Notes: a model not told the origin generated them from the sequence alone. Shown: positions 10,033-19,401, counted from the first letter of the stretch. The stretch is DNA of 64,000 nucleotides from an uncultured Gammaproteobacteria bacterium (GCA_913042205.1 CAJWIY010000001.1:54998-118997); one strand, 5' to 3'. Numbers and translations are program-made.

Positions 10033-11145
10033 TTACCTTATAATCGGTAGCGGAGTCACTCGTGCCTCTCTTTTACAATCTGAGAAGTCAACAACTACTT
10101 CGCTCCCGTCAATTGCGTGTCTGGTGTCTATAACACCGACCGCGATATTGGAATTCAGTCTTGGGCTGTATGCCGCTGCAGATGCGTAACCGACGTAGTT
10201 GTCGTCAGCGTAGATTGAAGACTTGTCCTCGGGGGGTGAATTAAACATTGGTCCATCGACCCGGAGCCCAATAAAGTCTCGCTTTACACCGGTCTGCTTG
10301 ATCTTTTGCAGTGCCGCCTTGCCAATAAACTCCTGATTTTGATCGAGGTCAATAAAACGACCAAGGCCAAACTCAAACGGGTTACTATGCTCGTCACAGT
10401 CGGTTCTGAAGGAGAGCAGCCCACTTTCCAGTCGTTCGACATAGTTTGGCGCACCTGGACCAATATTATATTTTGCCCCCGCACTTTTAACCTCGGCCCA
10501 TAAGCTTTCTCCCAGATTGTTATCGAGCAGATAGATCTCAAAGCCTCCCTGTTTCGACCAACCGGATCTGGCCAAAATCACTGGGATACCCTTTAACTTT
10601 GTTTTCTCGAAACCAAAAAATTTGAGATCATGGACCCACTGTCCAAAAAGGTCGGCAATTAAAGGTGCCGCGAGCGGTCCCTGGACCGCGAGTGGTGAGG
10701 CGTCAGGTTCGAAAACATCGACACGATATTCAAGGGAGTCAGCGATTCCCGATACCCATAATTTGATATCACTGTCTGCTATCGATAACCAAATTTCGTC
10801 TTCTGAAATTTGGAGCAGGATAGGATCGTTTATGAGTCTCCCTCGGTAATCGCAGAGTGGAATGTATTTACCTTGACCGATCTGTAGGTCGCCCAGATTT
10901 CTGCCTGTGAGATACCGCGCAAGCTTGACTGCATCCCTGCCTTTAAAGGCAACTTGCCGTTCTATGCTGACATCCCACATAGCCACCCCTTTTAATAATC
11001 GATCATACTCCGCGGATCTATCACCGTAACTGGTCGGGAAATACATGTGGTTATAGATGCTAGCCGACGTAAGCCCATCCCGTAACGTAGATTGGAAAAA
11101 AGGACTCTTTCGGTTCTGTGGACCGATTGAAAGGGAGATTGTCAT
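10033..11145 (-). CDS. dmdA: DMSP demethylase (DmdA), GcvT-fold
   Basis: Likely transfers one methyl group from dimethylsulfoniopropionate to tetrahydrofolate, giving 3-methylmercaptopropionate and 5-methyl-THF. It is a GcvT-fold protein of 370 aa, but follows the DmdA pattern and not GcvT: IYNHMYFPTSYGD (about 30-42), VAMWDVSIERQV (55-65), LINDPILL and IADSDIKLW, LKFFGFEK, and especially ARSGWSKQGGFEIY (192-205), which matches SAR11 DmdA closely as I recall it, where GcvT has the YTGEDG stretch. RBS AGAGGAG lies just upstream of the ATG. A MetF-like gene precedes it and a DmdB-type ligase follows. It could instead be a related THF methyltransferase for another methylated osmolyte; assay or clade placement would settle this. 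Confidence 0.8.
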   Translation of the reverse strand: MTISLSIGPQNRKSPFFQSTLRDGLTSASIYNHMYFPTSYGDRSAEYDRLLKGVAMWDVSIERQVAFKGRDAVKLARYLTGRNLGDLQIGQGKYIPLCDYRGRLINDPILLQISEDEIWLSIADSDIKLWVSGIADSLEYRVDVFEPDASPLAVQGPLAAPLIADLFGQWVHDLKFFGFEKTKLKGIPVILARSGWSKQGGFEIYLLDNNLGESLWAEVKSAGAKYNIGPGAPNYVERLESGLLSFRTDCDEHSNPFEFGLGRFIDLDQNQEFIGKAALQKIKQTGVKRDFIGLRVDGPMFNSPPEDKSSIYADDNYVGYASAAAYSPRLNSNIAVGVIDTRHAIDGSEVVVDFSDCKREARVTPLPIIR

Positions 11146-11261
11146 GCTCGCTCCTCTTTTTTTTTCGACTTTGCAGGAAAACTTTTTGTGGAGTCAATTA
11201 ATTTCGCGCCGCTAATCGAAACCGGCTGAGTAAAAAGAGTGTCTGTTTAACGGCTTAAACT

Positions 11262-12104
11262 TTATTTGAATAATTCTTGCGCGAATTTGGCGGTTTTTCG
11301 AAAACCGCCAAATGCGTAGAAGTGGATCGATTCAAAGCACGTGTTAGCCGAGGGGGAAAATTGTGGGGCTAGGAAACAAATTAGCTCGGTGGGGTCGTAT
11401 GAATTTATAAGTTTGGTCAGCTTGTCCCGCTCGTTGATCAGAAATTTTAATGAGGGTCCAACACCAGCCTTAATTGCAAAATTGATTAGTGAAAGTAATT
11501 TCGTGGGACCAGCAACACCGACTCGGATTGGCAGCGAGTTACCTCTGTCGCGGATTGCCTTTTCCCAATTGATTATCTTCTGTGCATCGAAGCAAAATTG
11601 AGTCTCGAGAAAAATATTCAGATCTCGCGATGCGGCGAGGTAATTTTTTTGATCGAGAGCGTCCTGGAGTTGTTGTTGCGTGATGTCAGGAGAACCCTCT
11701 GGATGACCTGCTACTCCGATGTTAACGATACCATAGTGTTCAAATACACCAGAGCTGATGAGGTCTGCAGAACTTGAGAAGCGGCCAGCAGCTTGATCCT
11801 TGCTGCCAGCGATGATGAGGACCTCTGAGATCTCCAGATTGGCATATTTTTCCACGACCCTGGCTAGGTCATCTTCGTCGGTTATGGTGCGGGCGGTGAT
11901 GTGCGGTATCGGATTCATGCCATCGTGTTTCAATTTCTCAACCGCTGTAAGAGTGTCTCGGACGGACGTCTTCGGCAGGTTGGTAACGTTAACTTTGGTG
12001 CCCTCTTCGAGAAACGACGAGAAACAACCGATGGTCTTAGTTTCTTGTGGCGTGATCTCTATCGACCAGTCCTTGAGCGTACCTTTGGCATCAAACGTTT
12101 TCAT
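11262..12104 (-). CDS. Stand-alone MetF-like protein, putative methyl-/methylene-THF oxidoreductase
   Basis: A 280-residue protein of the methylenetetrahydrofolate reductase superfamily, but distant from the canonical MetF at 51770-52624. Correspondence to MetF can be followed: NVTNLPKTSVRDTL in place of the [12 protein letters not shown] block, IPHITAR in place of APHLTC, and VLIIAGSKDQAAGRFSSS in place of the VALRGD segment. I start it at the ATG at 12104 (MKTFDAKGTLKDW); the ORF-track start adds 36 unlikely residues. Being next to dmdA, it may oxidise 5-methyl-THF back to 5,10-methylene-THF, the opposite of biosynthetic MetF, so that DMSP methyl groups enter GlyA, GcvT or formate branches. 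The direction and cofactor are inference. Divergent from glyA. Confidence 0.72.
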   Translation of the reverse strand: MKTFDAKGTLKDWSIEITPQETKTIGCFSSFLEEGTKVNVTNLPKTSVRDTLTAVEKLKHDGMNPIPHITARTITDEDDLARVVEKYANLEISEVLIIAGSKDQAAGRFSSSADLISSGVFEHYGIVNIGVAGHPEGSPDITQQQLQDALDQKNYLAASRDLNIFLETQFCFDAQKIINWEKAIRDRGNSLPIRVGVAGPTKLLSLINFAIKAGVGPSLKFLINERDKLTKLINSYDPTELICFLAPQFSPSANTCFESIHFYAFGGFRKTAKFAQELFK

Positions 12105-12159
12105 TTTAGGTTCACTTTTTGTTAGTGTACGGCCGTCAGGGTTAGCCCGAATCCAAAGA

Positions 12160-12188
12160 ATCGTAACTAAAATCGTGGGACGCTTCAA
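12160..12188 (-). promoter_or_regulatory. Candidate promoter for the MetF-like/dmdA operon
   Basis: On the minus strand TTGAAG (12188-12183) and TACGAT (12165-12160) lie 17 bases apart, about 55 bases before the chosen start of the MetF-like gene. Plausible sigma-70 spacing, moderate hexamers. Confidence 0.4.
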
Positions 12189-12221
12189 AGTACGCAACCG
12201 CGGAGCGGGCATTAAAGGCCT

Positions 12222-12239
12222 GCCGCCGTTAGCGGTGGC
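12222..12239. other. Inverted repeat in the glyA/MetF-like divergent region
   Basis: GCCGCCG-TTAG-CGGTGGC can form a seven-pair stem (one G-U pair in RNA) with a four-base loop, about 47 bases upstream of glyA. There is no T-run on either side, so it is not a normal terminator; it may be a regulator site or a leader hairpin. Confidence 0.4.
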
Positions 12240-12285
12240 TTAATGATAGACCCCCAGAATGATTAGGAAACAGGAGTGAGCGTAA

Positions 12286-13539
12286 ATGTTCGACATGAAT
12301 TCATCAATATCAGTCTATGATGAAGCTTTGTGTGAGGCGTTAAAGTATGAATCTACACGACAAGAGGATCATGTTGAGCTGATTGCCTCAGAGAACTATG
12401 CGAGTCCTAGGGTGCTGGAGGCGCAAGGCTCGGTTCTTACGAACAAATATGCAGAGGGCTACCCCGGTAAGCGGTACTACGGGGGTTGTGAACATGTGGA
12501 CGTGGTTGAGCAGTTGGCTATTGATCGCGCAAAGCAGCTTTTTGGTGCGGAATACGCGAATGTGCAGCCTCATGCCGGTTCGCAAGCCAATGCGGCAGCA
12601 TATCTCGCGCTGATGGAGGCCGGCGACACGGTTCTCGGTATGTCGCTGGCGGATGGTGGTCACTTGACGCACGGCGCATCTGTCAACTTCTCGGGCAAGG
12701 TCTATAACGCTGTTCAGTACGGTATCGATGCTGATGGTTACATGGATTACGGCCAGATGTCGGATCTTGCTGACGAGCATAAGCCCAAGCTAATTCTTGG
12801 TGGTTTCTCGGCATACTCGCGTGTGGTTGATTGGGCTAAGATGCGGGAAATCGCCGATAATGTTGGTGCATATTTTTTGGTTGACATGGCCCACATCGCG
12901 GGCCTTGTCGCGGCCGGTGTTTATCCGTCACCCATCCCGTACGCACATGTGGTCACAACCACAACACACAAGACACTACGCGGCCCCCGGTCGGGCTTGA
13001 TCCTGTCAGGTCAGGATGACGAAATCCTCCACAAGAAACTGAACTCGGCTGTGTTCCCTGGGATGCAGGGTGGACCGCTAATGCATGCAATCGCCGCAAA
13101 GGCTGTGGCCTTTAAAGAAGCGATGGAACCAGAATTTAGGACCTATCAGGAGCTAGTTGTGAAAAATGCTCAGGTGATGGCATCGGTCTTTGTCCAACGC
13201 GGCTTCAAAATCGTCTCGGGTGGAACCGATAATCACTTGATGCTCGTTGATCTAGTTGCTCAAGGAATTACAGGCAAAGCTGCCGATGCTGCACTCGGTG
13301 AGTCACACATCACGGTGAATAAGAATGCTGTGCCGAACGACCCGCAGTCACCATTCGTGACGTCAGGGATCCGGATTGGTACGCCCGCTGTCACGACCCG
13401 TGGATTCGTCGAGAGCGACTGCCGTGCCCTTGCTAACCTGATCTGTGATGTGCTTGATAACCTCGACGACGAGGGTGTCAAAGGGAGAGTCCGTGATCAA
13501 GTCAAGATGATGTGTGATCGCATGCCGGTGTACCGTTAA
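12286..13539 (+). CDS. glyA: Serine hydroxymethyltransferase
   Basis: PLP enzyme interconverting serine plus THF with glycine plus 5,10-methylene-THF. At 417 aa it is normal length. Visible signatures are [32 protein letters not shown], the PLP lysine in [16 protein letters not shown] (about residue 228) and [16 protein letters not shown] near the end. An AGGAG lies about a dozen bases before the ATG; a second ATG four codons in is an alternative start. It is divergent from the MetF-like/dmdA operon and next to the glycine cleavage operon, closing a one-carbon loop in which DMSP methyl, glycine and serine meet on THF. Its last 38 bases overlap the end of the convergent acyltransferase gene. 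Confidence 0.97.
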   Translation: MFDMNSSISVYDEALCEALKYESTRQEDHVELIASENYASPRVLEAQGSVLTNKYAEGYPGKRYYGGCEHVDVVEQLAIDRAKQLFGAEYANVQPHAGSQANAAAYLALMEAGDTVLGMSLADGGHLTHGASVNFSGKVYNAVQYGIDADGYMDYGQMSDLADEHKPKLILGGFSAYSRVVDWAKMREIADNVGAYFLVDMAHIAGLVAAGVYPSPIPYAHVVTTTTHKTLRGPRSGLILSGQDDEILHKKLNSAVFPGMQGGPLMHAIAAKAVAFKEAMEPEFRTYQELVVKNAQVMASVFVQRGFKIVSGGTDNHLMLVDLVAQGITGKAADAALGESHITVNKNAVPNDPQSPFVTSGIRIGTPAVTTRGFVESDCRALANLICDVLDNLDDEGVKGRVRDQVKMMCDRMPVYR

Positions 13540-14389
13540 GCATCTGTTCGATACGGGCATCTTTTTTGGCCCATATTGAATTCATCCATGCTCGGAACGC
13601 TTTGAGTTCAGCCAAGGTTTTTGGTTTTTCCTCGAGCCCCTTCGGTACCTCAATCTGTTCGACATGGATCATGGCTTTAGGGACATGACCCGCGAGTAAA
13701 TGCCAGACACTCAGTCGTGCCCCGGGATACGCGATCGTGATATCAAATATTCCATCCAGACGGTCTCGGAGGCACTGGAGTGTGAGTTGTGGGCCGCCAA
13801 CCCTAGGTTTGAGTAAATGCTGATACGGTGAACGGTTTTTCTTGTGTTTTTCGGGGGTGAATCGTGTGCCCTCGGCATAGTTCACTACCACACACGTTTG
13901 ATCGGGGTTCCGTGACAATACGTCGTGTGCATGGTCGAAATCACGATTCTTCAGCGCAGGTCGGTTCTTTATGTCTTCCTGCGTGTAGCGGCGCATAATT
14001 GGGAAGTTTAGAGCCCACGCACAAATATTGATAACGGGTACGTAAATCAGTTCCCATTTCATGAAAAAACGTGGGAGCGTTGTACCCTTGCCGAGGACTA
14101 CCATCACCATCATGATGTCAATCCAACTCTGGTGATTTGCGATGATAAGATAAGTCCCTCTGGGGTTAATTTTGTCACCAGTGATCACATACTCCATGGG
14201 CACCGTGGTTAATAGCCAACGCATGAAGTCACCCCAAATTCCAGCGATTCGAGCGGCGAGTCGATAGCTGAGGGCCTGCGTTGACGGAAATAACTTCAGG
14301 GGCGATACAAGGGTTATAAGCAACCCGCCTGAAAATGTTGCGACTGCGAGAAGAAAAAGACGTAAACTTGATAACATTTGTTTGGCCAT
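13502..14389 (-). CDS. PlsC-family acyltransferase (YihG-like)
   Basis: Membrane-bound lysophospholipid acyltransferase-type protein, 295 aa. The catalytic HX4D motif is NHQSWID at about residue 84 and the second block is [13 protein letters not shown] at about 170. An N-terminal hydrophobic helix ([23 protein letters not shown]) should anchor it to the inner membrane. The overall layout resembles E. coli YihG, a 1-acyl-glycerol-3-phosphate acyltransferase-like protein, rather than PlsC itself, which is shorter. Probably tunes acyl composition of phospholipids. The 3' end overlaps glyA by 38 bases tail to tail. Confidence 0.85.
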   Translation of the reverse strand: MAKQMLSSLRLFLLAVATFSGGLLITLVSPLKLFPSTQALSYRLAARIAGIWGDFMRWLLTTVPMEYVITGDKINPRGTYLIIANHQSWIDIMMVMVVLGKGTTLPRFFMKWELIYVPVINICAWALNFPIMRRYTQEDIKNRPALKNRDFDHAHDVLSRNPDQTCVVVNYAEGTRFTPEKHKKNRSPYQHLLKPRVGGPQLTLQCLRDRLDGIFDITIAYPGARLSVWHLLAGHVPKAMIHVEQIEVPKGLEEKPKTLAELKAFRAWMNSIWAKKDARIEQMLNGTPACDHTSS

Positions 14390-14453
14390 AGTGTTGTTGC
14401 GTGTATAGATTAGCGCGATTAGGCTTCGTGTTCCTTAGTACGTTGGAAGTTGC

Positions 14454-15137
14454 ATGCTTGACGCAGTTGTCGTAGAACCATTACAAAGCGCCGACAGTGC
14501 CGTTATCTGGCTCCACGGGCTCGGTGCAAGTGGTCATGACTTTGAACCTGTATTACCGTTGTTGGAACTCGATAGCCAAACCACACGTTTTATTTTCCCG
14601 CATGCTCCTGAAATCCCTGTAACTGTGAATGGTGGGATATTGATGCCCGCCTGGTACGACATTGAGCACATGGATATCGATCGGACAATTGATGTCCACG
14701 GAATCTCTCGCTCAGCAGATCGAGTGGATGCGATTGTTCAAACGCAAATGGATGAGGGCATCCCTGCACACCGCATCATTTTTGTTGGTTTTAGCCAAGG
14801 TGGAGCAGTCGCGCTCTACGCCGGTGTGCGTTCTAAACAGCGTCTTGCTGGAATTTTAGCGCTGTCGACTTATTGGGTCGGCGCACAAGATTCTAGGTTG
14901 ATACCGGGGTGTGCTCCTGAGGGCTTACCTGTAGAGATTCACCATGGGACTTCGGACCCTGTGGTTCCCTATGTACTAGGAGAGCAAGCGCGTGACGCAC
15001 TGTCGGCGCTGGGCTATCCGGTTACGTTTCAGGCGTTTGCCATGCCGCACAGTGTGGTGCCTGAACAACTTCAGGCCATCGGGCAATGGATGGCGTTACG
15101 TTTGAAACCCGATTCCTCATCAAGGAGCAAGGAATGA
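14454..15137 (+). CDS. Alpha/beta-hydrolase, phospholipase/carboxylesterase family
   Basis: Serine esterase of COG0400 type, 227 aa, cytoplasmic by absence of a signal. The oxyanion region is [16 protein letters not shown], the nucleophile is in [12 protein letters not shown] (about residue 113), the acid in [12 protein letters not shown] and the histidine in [11 protein letters not shown]. Family members hydrolyse short-chain carboxylesters or lysophospholipids; natural substrate not predictable. Its TGA overlaps the malate dehydrogenase start as ATGA, so the two genes are coupled. Confidence 0.9.
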   Translation: MLDAVVVEPLQSADSAVIWLHGLGASGHDFEPVLPLLELDSQTTRFIFPHAPEIPVTVNGGILMPAWYDIEHMDIDRTIDVHGISRSADRVDAIVQTQMDEGIPAHRIIFVGFSQGGAVALYAGVRSKQRLAGILALSTYWVGAQDSRLIPGCAPEGLPVEIHHGTSDPVVPYVLGEQARDALSALGYPVTFQAFAMPHSVVPEQLQAIGQWMALRLKPDSSSRSKE

Positions 15138-16156
15138 GAGAACCTGTACGTGTTGCTGTTACTGGCGCTGCCGGCGCGATTAGTTACACAATTTTATTCA
15201 AAATTGCAGCTGGAGAGCTGCTCGGCAAAGATCAACCGATGATCCTTCAGTTGGTTGAAATCCCACCAGCGATGACAGCGCTTGATGGTGTTGTTATGGA
15301 ATTGGTTGACTGCGCTTTTCCGCTAGTCTCTGGTATCTCAACGAACGACAACCCAGAAGAGGGTTTTAGAGATGCTGATATCGTTTTTCTGATTGGTGCA
15401 CGTCCACGCGGGCCGGGTATGGAGCGGGCCGACCTGTTAAAAGAGAATGCAAAGATCTTCTCCTCACAGGGTAAAGCATTAGACAAATTTGCATCGAAGG
15501 ATGTCCGTGTTTTGGTCGTTGGTAATCCAGCGAACACTAACGCTTTGATTGCGAGCCGCAATGCTCCGAGTCTGGATCCGCGGCAGTTCACGGCGATGAC
15601 CCGCCTTGACCACAACCGTGCGGTCGGGATTTTGGCAAATCACTTGGGTGCTCGGCCGACAGATGTTGATAGTGCATTCATTTGGGGTAACCACTCACCG
15701 ACTCAGTATCCAGACCTGCATCGCGCGACTGTAAAAGGCCAACCGGCGCTAGATCAGATTGATCGAGCCTGGTACGTGAATGATTATATTCCGACGGTCG
15801 CAAAGCGTGGTGCAGCAATCATTGACGCACGTGGAGCCTCCTCTGCTGCATCTGCGGCGCAGGCTGCAATTGATCACATGCGTGATTGGATTCTAGGAAC
15901 GAATGGTAATATTGTGTCGATGGCGGTTCCTGCGGACGGTTCATATGGAATTGCACCAGGCGTGATTTATTCATACCCGGTTGTCTGTCAAGGCGGTGAC
16001 TATAAGTTGGTTCAGGGTATCAGTATCAGCGATTTCTCGCGTGAAAAGATGGATGCGACCAACGATGAACTTGTTGCTGAGCGTGATGCGATTGCTGATT
16101 TGCTGCCTCCGGAAACTGAAGAGAAACTAAACTCGGTCTCGCATCCTGTCACATAA
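15134..16156 (+). CDS. mdh: Malate dehydrogenase
   Basis: NAD-dependent oxidation of malate to oxaloacetate in the TCA cycle. The Rossmann start is [36 protein letters not shown] and [12 protein letters not shown] follow, and the catalytic histidine lies in [12 protein letters not shown]. This is the cytosolic-like type found in several proteobacteria, not the E. coli type. The ORF track starts at 15086; the ATG at 15134 (MREPVRVAV) has AAGGAG upstream and overlaps the esterase stop by ATGA, giving 340 aa. Expected homomultimer in the cytoplasm. Confidence 0.93.
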   Translation: MREPVRVAVTGAAGAISYTILFKIAAGELLGKDQPMILQLVEIPPAMTALDGVVMELVDCAFPLVSGISTNDNPEEGFRDADIVFLIGARPRGPGMERADLLKENAKIFSSQGKALDKFASKDVRVLVVGNPANTNALIASRNAPSLDPRQFTAMTRLDHNRAVGILANHLGARPTDVDSAFIWGNHSPTQYPDLHRATVKGQPALDQIDRAWYVNDYIPTVAKRGAAIIDARGASSAASAAQAAIDHMRDWILGTNGNIVSMAVPADGSYGIAPGVIYSYPVVCQGGDYKLVQGISISDFSREKMDATNDELVAERDAIADLLPPETEEKLNSVSHPVT

Positions 16157-16209
16157 TCGGTGACTATAAACGAAAAGGGGGCGTTGACCCTCATCGCTTG
16201 GAGTTGCTC

Positions 16210-16590
16210 ATGAATACCCAGCGTGTTTGGTTCGCTTTTTTTACCGTCCTAGCGCTCACGTTGAATTTCGGATTCTTCGTTGGTGAGATTGATAATCCTG
16301 CTCACCACAATCTTTATGAGTTCTTCTTCGCGCTGATTGTGTCGCTCATCGCAACGATCCTGAAGATTGGTGATCGATCGCATCTGGGCGCAGTCTTGTT
16401 GGCGACAAGCTTGGTCGCTGACCTTCAATTAATCGCGGCGGCGGTGATTTGGGGCTATGGATCCCAGGTGACTGGCCATGTATCAGGCAACGTAATGGCA
16501 AGTATCGTATCACTCGCAGGCGGAGCGATGCTGGCCAACGTCACAAGCGTTATTCTATTAATCGCTGAAACGATCCAGTTGAAACGCTAA
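16210..16590 (+). CDS. DUF6394 four-helix membrane protein
   Basis: About 126 aa with four hydrophobic helices (WFAFFTVLALTLNFGFFVG; LYEFFFALIVSLIATIL; HLGAVLLATSLVADLQLIAAAVIW; VMASIVSLAGGAMLANVTSVILLIA). I recognise it as DUF6394-like, a family with no assigned function. The ORF track starts on a TTG at 16198; the ATG at 16210 with GGAG upstream is better. The stop and the next gene's start share a base (TAATG), so it is coupled to a two-helix potassium channel. That arrangement suggests an accessory or regulatory membrane subunit of the channel. Confidence 0.75.
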   Translation: MNTQRVWFAFFTVLALTLNFGFFVGEIDNPAHHNLYEFFFALIVSLIATILKIGDRSHLGAVLLATSLVADLQLIAAAVIWGYGSQVTGHVSGNVMASIVSLAGGAMLANVTSVILLIAETIQLKR

Positions 16591-18293
16591 TGGAATCCAC
16601 CCATCGGACTCGGTCACGTATTCGTGGTGTAGCGATGTGGCTACTTCTTCCGAGGCTCAAGGCGCCACTTATAGCCCTGATCATCGCCTACTCTGTGAGT
16701 ATTTTGGGGTTGGTTTTAATTCCAGGACAGGAACCCGGTGGCGGGGTCTACTATCTGTCATTCCTTGATGCATTTTTTGTCGTAAGTTATACCGCGACGA
16801 CCATTGGCTTCGGTGAAATTCCACATCCGTTCACGGCTCAGCAGAAAATGTGGATGCTTTTTGTGATGTATTCCACGGTAATTGCTTGGCTCTACGCGAT
16901 AGGTTCTGTGTTGTCTGTGATCTCGGATCCTGGTTTCCGTCGGCTTCGCGCCTACCAGCGCACGGTTGGTCGGATTCAGGCCCATAAGCAACCGTTTTGG
17001 ATTGTTTGTGGATATGGCGGTGCGGGTAATCAAGTGATCCGATTCATGGATCAATCGGGTATCCGTAGCGTGATGATCGAATCGAATCAGACACGGGCCG
17101 ATACAGCCAAATTATCGGATATGACTTATGATCTCGATGTTTTGGTGGGCGATGCCAGTTTGCCTCAAACACTCGTTGATGCGGGGGTACAGAGTGCATT
17201 GTGCCGGGGCGTTCTTGCCTTGACCGATCACAATCAAACGAATCTAACCATCGCAACCAATACCCGTATTTTGGCACCGAGGGTGCTTGTCCATGCTCGT
17301 TCGGAGAGCGATGCCAACACCCGTAACCTTAGGAGTTTCAATACAGACGTAGTAATCGATCCTGCTCGAGTCGCAGCCCGCAGCCTGACACAGCTTATTC
17401 GGAAACCACGCGCATTTGCTCTATATCACGAACTGGTGGACCCAGACTTTAATCAGATTGAAATTCTTAATGTACCTGATTCTGGACACTGGGTCGTTTG
17501 TGCCGGAGACCGCTTAGGTGACAATATCACAGAGGCATTTTTGAGGGCCGAAATACCTTTCTGTCTGGTGAGTCCAGAAGTGTCAACGATCGCCGACTCT
17601 ATCACTTGGGTACAAGGGCTGGGCACAGAGGCGAATACGCTTCGGCAAGCAAGGATCACTGAAGCAGTAGGAATCGTCGCGGGAACCAACGACGATGGGG
17701 ATAACCTTTCTATTCTTTTGACCGCCCAAACTGAAAATGAACGTCTGATAACCGTCGCTCGAAGAAATAAGCCAACGAGCGAACCTGTGTTTCGCCAAGG
17801 TAACTTTCACTATGTGTTACGTGAGGGGCGGATAATTGCTCAGGAGATGTATGCTCGGATTACGACTCCACTACTACATCAGTTTATAGGTCAGCTCGAG
17901 GGGATGCCGGAAGCCTTGGTGCAGGGAATTATCGAAAAACTGAATCAGCGATTGGGTAATCAAAGCCCTGATTTGGCTCACTTTGATATCAGCCTAGACG
18001 CAGAGGACGCACCGGGAGTGTTGCCATTCCTAAACACTGCGAGAGGTCCCAAGGTGGCTGATTTGTTGGTGGATCCGGGCGCCGATCATTTGAATATGCC
18101 TCTGATCTGCTTGTTATTGGTCCGGTTTAATGGTGACTTGGTGCCTTTCCCCGGGGAAGGCCTTTTACTCGAGGAGAATGATCGAATGCTGTTGTGGGGC
18201 GCCGCGGGAAGCCACCACCGGTTGCACCTTCTCATCCGTCGTGCAGATCTGTTCGATTCAGTTTTGTCATCGAGACGAAAAACGGCGGGTTGA
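16590..18293 (+). CDS. Potassium channel with two RCK/TrkA regulatory domains
   Basis: A 567-residue inner-membrane channel. The N-terminal two-helix pore has the selectivity filter TATTIGFGEIP at about residue 70 (TIGFG, a normal potassium filter variant). The first cytoplasmic TrkA-N domain begins PFWIVCGYGGAGNQVIRFM (about 133), an NAD-binding glycine loop with GxGxxG spacing slightly altered. A second TrkA-N-like domain starts near GHWVVCAGDRLGDN (about 300), with NDDGDNLSILLTAQ further on, and the end looks like a TrkA-C domain (GADHLNMPLICLLLV). It therefore resembles large RCK-gated channels such as Kch- or MthK-like proteins. Coupled to the DUF6394 protein upstream. Likely role: membrane potential and turgor control. 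Confidence 0.88.
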   Translation: MESTHRTRSRIRGVAMWLLLPRLKAPLIALIIAYSVSILGLVLIPGQEPGGGVYYLSFLDAFFVVSYTATTIGFGEIPHPFTAQQKMWMLFVMYSTVIAWLYAIGSVLSVISDPGFRRLRAYQRTVGRIQAHKQPFWIVCGYGGAGNQVIRFMDQSGIRSVMIESNQTRADTAKLSDMTYDLDVLVGDASLPQTLVDAGVQSALCRGVLALTDHNQTNLTIATNTRILAPRVLVHARSESDANTRNLRSFNTDVVIDPARVAARSLTQLIRKPRAFALYHELVDPDFNQIEILNVPDSGHWVVCAGDRLGDNITEAFLRAEIPFCLVSPEVSTIADSITWVQGLGTEANTLRQARITEAVGIVAGTNDDGDNLSILLTAQTENERLITVARRNKPTSEPVFRQGNFHYVLREGRIIAQEMYARITTPLLHQFIGQLEGMPEALVQGIIEKLNQRLGNQSPDLAHFDISLDAEDAPGVLPFLNTARGPKVADLLVDPGADHLNMPLICLLLVRFNGDLVPFPGEGLLLEENDRMLLWGAAGSHHRLHLLIRRADLFDSVLSSRRKTAG

Positions 18294-18437
18294 GATGGAA
18301 ATATCACTACAGGATAGGTTTCGTTGTTCACCGCTTGCTTACCTTTGCGACGCGGTTGTTGCATATGATTTAAACAGCATAGTGTTCCTTATGGCTCGTA
18401 TCATTAATCGATCATGGTCAACCAGTGAAGGCAAAGT

Positions 18438-19040
18438 TTGAACTGGCTTGTTGCCGGCTCTGGCTTTGGGGTCGCTCTTGGTTTGATTGCAGCGATCGGG
18501 GCTCAGAATGCTCATGTACTAAGACAGGGCATAGCTGGCCTTCAGCTTCCTGTGACGGTGGCTGTTTGTATTACCTGCGACACAATCTTGATGGCCTCCG
18601 GTGTCTACGGGATGGGTCGGATAGCTACTATTTGGCCACCATTTGAGTGGATTACCCGGATTGGCGGTGCTGTTTTTTTGATTGGTTATGGTGTGTTATG
18701 TTTCAGATCAGCCTTAAAAAATCGGGCTCTCGGAAGTGAAGGCCAAGTGATCGAGTCGTTCTGGCCTGCCCTAGTCTCGATTTTGGCAGTGACTTTGTTA
18801 AATCCCCACGTTTACTTGGATACAATCGTATTTATAGGCGGGATTGGAGCGCAGTACGGTGAAGACGACCGACTTTCCTTCACTCTAGGCGCCGTCTCAG
18901 CCAGTTGGGTGTGGTTTGTCGCCTTGGGCTATGGAGCGCGCTTACTGGGACCGACATTCGAAAACCCTAAAGCTTGGACTGTTCTTGATATCGGAATTGG
19001 TGTCCTTATGTGGTCGATTGCTCTAACTCTTCTGTTGTAG
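18438..19040 (+). CDS. LysE/ArgO-family amino-acid exporter
   Basis: Six-helix inner-membrane exporter of 200 aa. The conserved N-terminal block is LGLIAAIGAQNAHVLRQGI (compare ArgO GPQNAFVMNQGI), followed by ITCDTILMASGVYGMG and the aspartate/proline block TLLNPHVYLDTIVFIGGI. Family members export basic amino acids such as lysine or arginine; substrate not certain. The start appears to be a TTG at 18438 with GAAGG eight bases upstream; no ATG fits. A 144-base gap separates it from the channel gene. The last 35 bases overlap the convergent DUF2069 gene. Confidence 0.88.
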   Translation: MNWLVAGSGFGVALGLIAAIGAQNAHVLRQGIAGLQLPVTVAVCITCDTILMASGVYGMGRIATIWPPFEWITRIGGAVFLIGYGVLCFRSALKNRALGSEGQVIESFWPALVSILAVTLLNPHVYLDTIVFIGGIGAQYGEDDRLSFTLGAVSASWVWFVALGYGARLLGPTFENPKAWTVLDIGIGVLMWSIALTLLL

Positions 19041-19401
19041 CTTCGAGTTCTCTATAACCGTAACGAGCGAACAACATGGCGGAGAAAAAAATCCCAGCCG
19101 CTAAGATGGATTCAACAATTCCAAATAATTCCCTGCCTTCGGTCATGGCATTGAGTACCCCAATGGTGAAAAACAGACAAGAGATAAAGCTCAGCCATAA
19201 CGAGGCTTTGATATCCCGTTTCAGAACCGGCCACACAAACGCAACTAAGATCAACGTTATCCCAATGGCACCCATCACGGTGGCTGGAGGGGTAAGTAAC
19301 CACAGTCCTGAAACGCGTAACGCAATCAGACCAATCAAAGAAATCCGTAACCAAGTGTGAAACAGTTGTTTACGTTGGCGATAAAGTTCTATCTCAGTCA
19401 T
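19006..19401 (-). CDS. DUF2069 small membrane protein
   Basis: A four-helix inner-membrane protein of 131 aa (LRISLIGLIALRVSGLWLLTPP; MGAIGITLILVAFVWPVL; LWLSFISCLFFTIGVLNAM; IVESILAAGIFFSAMLFARY). DUF2069 proteins are commonly found next to WrbA-type quinone oxidoreductases in gammaproteobacteria, as here. The ORF track start at 19509 lies inside wrbA; the family start is the ATG at 19401 ([12 protein letters not shown]), which overlaps the wrbA stop by 8 bases. Function unknown. Confidence 0.85.
   Translation of the reverse strand: MTEIELYRQRKQLFHTWLRISLIGLIALRVSGLWLLTPPATVMGAIGITLILVAFVWPVLKRDIKASLWLSFISCLFFTIGVLNAMTEGRELFGIVESILAAGIFFSAMLFARYGYRELEATTEELEQSTT

Noticed and set aside
12388-12780. 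130-aa minus-strand ORF opposite glyA
   Set aside because: No recognisable motif and fully inside the well-conserved glyA coding region.
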